Source of the DNA: an uncultured Bacteroidota bacterium | GTDB lineage: Bacteria; Bacteroidota; Bacteroidia; Flavobacteriales; Flavobacteriaceae | Length of the DNA stretch: 64,000 bases | Direction of reading: 5' to 3' | Assembly (NCBI GenBank): GCA_902598305.1 | Contig: CACKBL010000006.1 | Coordinates: forward strand, 40,001-104,000 | In this document: positions 62,732-64,000 of the stretch, piece by piece | Layout of the letters: each line of letters starts with the position of its first letter | Numbering within the stretch: position 1 is the first letter of the stretch | The notes under the pieces: generated by a model | Seen by the model: only the letters and a program-made list of their open reading frames with translations | Database searches by the model: none | What the model was told of the DNA's origin: nothing | Position numbers and translations under genes: made by a program

Positions 62732-64000
62732 TCATCCTAAAAAAGGATACTTGTAGTCCTTTGGAGTAAGCAAAGGTTCCTTAATAAGTCTCGGAGAAAC
62801 CCATCTTATTAAATTTAATTTTGAACCGGCTTTATCATTTGTCCCCGAAGCTCTTGCTCCTCCGAATGGTTGCTGACCTACAACAGCACCACTGGGTTTA
62901 TCATTTATGTAGAAATTACCAGCCGAGTTTTCTAATTTGTCTAAAGCTTCCTTAATAGCATATCTGTCTTTTGCAAAAATTGCACCTGTTAGTGCGTACT
63001 CTGAAGTTGTGTCAACAAGCTTTAAAACCTTACTGTAATCTTTATCGTCATAAATATAAACTGTTACAATAGGTCCAAACAATTCTTTTTCCATTGTAAT
63101 ATATTTAGGATCTGTAGTAACCAAAACAGTAGGTTCTATAAAATAACCAACTGAATCATCACAATTTCCACCGTATAAAACTTTAACATCTTTCGAAGAT
63201 TTTGCATCTTGAATTGCATTTTTTAACCTTTCAAAAGCATCCCTGTGAATTACTGCTGTTATAAAATTTTGAAAGTCATTTGGTGGTCCCATTTTGATTT
63301 CACTTAATTTATTACCAATTATATCCAACACCTTATTTGCAATTGATTTTGGAAGATAAACTCTTGATGCTGCAGAACATTTCTGGCCTTGAAATTCAAA
63401 TGAACCACGAATTACAGCTGTTGAAACTTCTTTAACATTTGCAGATGGATGTACCATTATAAAATCCTTTCCTCCGGTTTCTCCTACTATTCTTGGGTAA
63501 TTTTTATAAAGATTAATATTATTTCCTATTTTTCTCCAAATATTCTTGAATACCGAAGTAGATCCAGTAAAATGGATTCCGGCAAATTCTTTTGAGGATA
63601 AGACTTGATTTGTAATCATTTCTGGATCACCAAAAATCATATTTATAACTCCATCTGGTAGCCCTGCTTCCTCAAATATATCCATAGTTACTTTTGCGGA
63701 AAAAACCTGATAGTCGCTTGGCTTCCAAACAATTGTGTTACCCATTAGTGCTGGAGCAGCACATAAATTTCCACCTATTGCAGTAAAATTAAATGGACTA
63801 ATCGCGTAAACAAATCCTTCCAATGGGCGATAAGACAATTTGTTCCAAGTTCCATCAGAAGAAATAGGTTGCTCATTATATATTTCTTCAGCAAATTTCA
63901 CATTAAATCTTAAAAAATCTGCAAATTCACACGCTGCATCAATCTCTGCCTGGTGAATTGTTTTCGATTGAGCAATCATAGTAGATGCATTTATAATTTT
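62732..64000 (-). CDS. pruA: 1-pyrroline-5-carboxylate dehydrogenase (partial, N-terminus outside window)
   Basis: The frame is open to the right edge; 422 codons are visible of about 540 expected. It oxidises glutamate semialdehyde from proline to glutamate. The upstream codons read KIINAST before MIAQSKTIHQAEIDAACEF, so the ATG at 63979 is internal and not the start. ISPFNFTAIGGNL, GNTIVWKPSD, FTGSTSVF, VGETGGKDFI (Glu) and QGQKCSAASRVY (Cys nucleophile) are the aldehyde-dehydrogenase motifs, and FGGARASGTNDKAGS is near the end. Proline use is the known role of the family. Confidence 0.95.
   Translation of the reverse strand, partial: KIINASTMIAQSKTIHQAEIDAACEFADFLRFNVKFAEEIYNEQPISSDGTWNKLSYRPLEGFVYAISPFNFTAIGGNLCAAPALMGNTIVWKPSDYQVFSAKVTMDIFEEAGLPDGVINMIFGDPEMITNQVLSSKEFAGIHFTGSTSVFKNIWRKIGNNINLYKNYPRIVGETGGKDFIMVHPSANVKEVSTAVIRGSFEFQGQKCSAASRVYLPKSIANKVLDIIGNKLSEIKMGPPNDFQNFITAVIHRDAFERLKNAIQDAKSSKDVKVLYGGNCDDSVGYFIEPTVLVTTDPKYITMEKELFGPIVTVYIYDDKDYSKVLKLVDTTSEYALTGAIFAKDRYAIKEALDKLENSAGNFYINDKPSGAVVGQQPFGGARASGTNDKAGSKLNLIRWVSPRLIKEPLLTPKDYKYPFLG

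Noticed and set aside
1..64000. Mobile elements, CRISPR arrays, defence islands
   Set aside because: No transposase, integrase, inverted terminal repeats, regular repeat-spacer pattern or restriction/defence gene was seen; gene order looks like conserved flavobacterial chromosome throughout.

Overview
This 64 kb window looks like a chromosome segment of a streamlined, low-GC (roughly 30% by eye) member of the Bacteroidota, most likely a marine flavobacterium (Flavobacteriales). Four things support this: gene order typical of that group (nhaD-exbB-exbD-tonB-folC; sigma factor / small Cys protein; ruvC next to a HemW-family gene; waaA opposite a DegT aminotransferase; pheA-aminotransferase-tyrA-DAHP synthase/chorismate mutase); MetH split into two proteins; TAnnTTTG promoter boxes of the Bacteroidota type; and A-rich start regions without Shine-Dalgarno sequences. 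Coding is very dense. No gap exceeds 300 bases, many genes overlap, and convergent genes often touch. I saw no insertion sequence, prophage, CRISPR array or rRNA. Both edges cut genes (an M28 peptidase on the left, a P5C dehydrogenase on the right).

Layout. 1-2.1 kb: M28 lipoprotein peptidase and two unknown envelope proteins. 2.1-8.1 kb: glutamate synthase gltB-gltD. 8.3-14.0 kb: anmK, a NhaD antiporter, an ExbB/ExbD/TonB-like energy module, folC and tRNA-Val. 14.1-20.4 kb (minus strand): asparagine synthase, two methyltransferases, a DUF1543 protein, a Tat-exported Gfo/Idh/MocA oxidoreductase and a DUF1080 lipoprotein. 20.4-28.8 kb: S9 peptidase, a coiled-coil protein with a degenerate zinc ribbon, Nif3-like, lpxK, lipA, an Nramp relative, an ECF-type sigma factor, a small Cys protein and DUF456. 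28.9-34.4 kb: lipoprotein, ruvC, a HemW relative without its FeS cysteines, M20 dipeptidase, tRNA-Leu, a membrane protein and a CotH-like secreted protein. 34.4-38.2 kb: alkaline phosphatase, purple acid phosphatase, waaA. 38.2-46.2 kb: DegT aminotransferase, fabD, folA, thyA, a bifunctional-nuclease family gene, pdhB, a membrane pyrophosphatase and a deoxynucleoside kinase.

46.3-55.1 kb is a methionine/SAM operon (metK-metY-metX-osmC-metH1-metH2-metF). It is preceded by a compact SAM-II-type riboswitch with an apparent switching platform. 56.8-60.9 kb is a Phe/Tyr operon (pheA-aminotransferase-tyrA-aroG/chorismate mutase). It is preceded by a 19-codon leader peptide with ten consecutive Phe/Tyr codons, an antiterminator and an intrinsic terminator: a classical attenuator in a Bacteroidota genome. 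60.9-64 kb: aspartate aminotransferase, rsmG and a partial P5C dehydrogenase.

The most notable observations are the Phe/Tyr leader-peptide attenuator, the HemW-family protein lacking both the radical-SAM cysteine motif and its SAM-binding glycines, and the metK SAM-II riboswitch with two mutually exclusive perfect helices. All functions are assigned from motifs and family knowledge read by eye; no database search was run.
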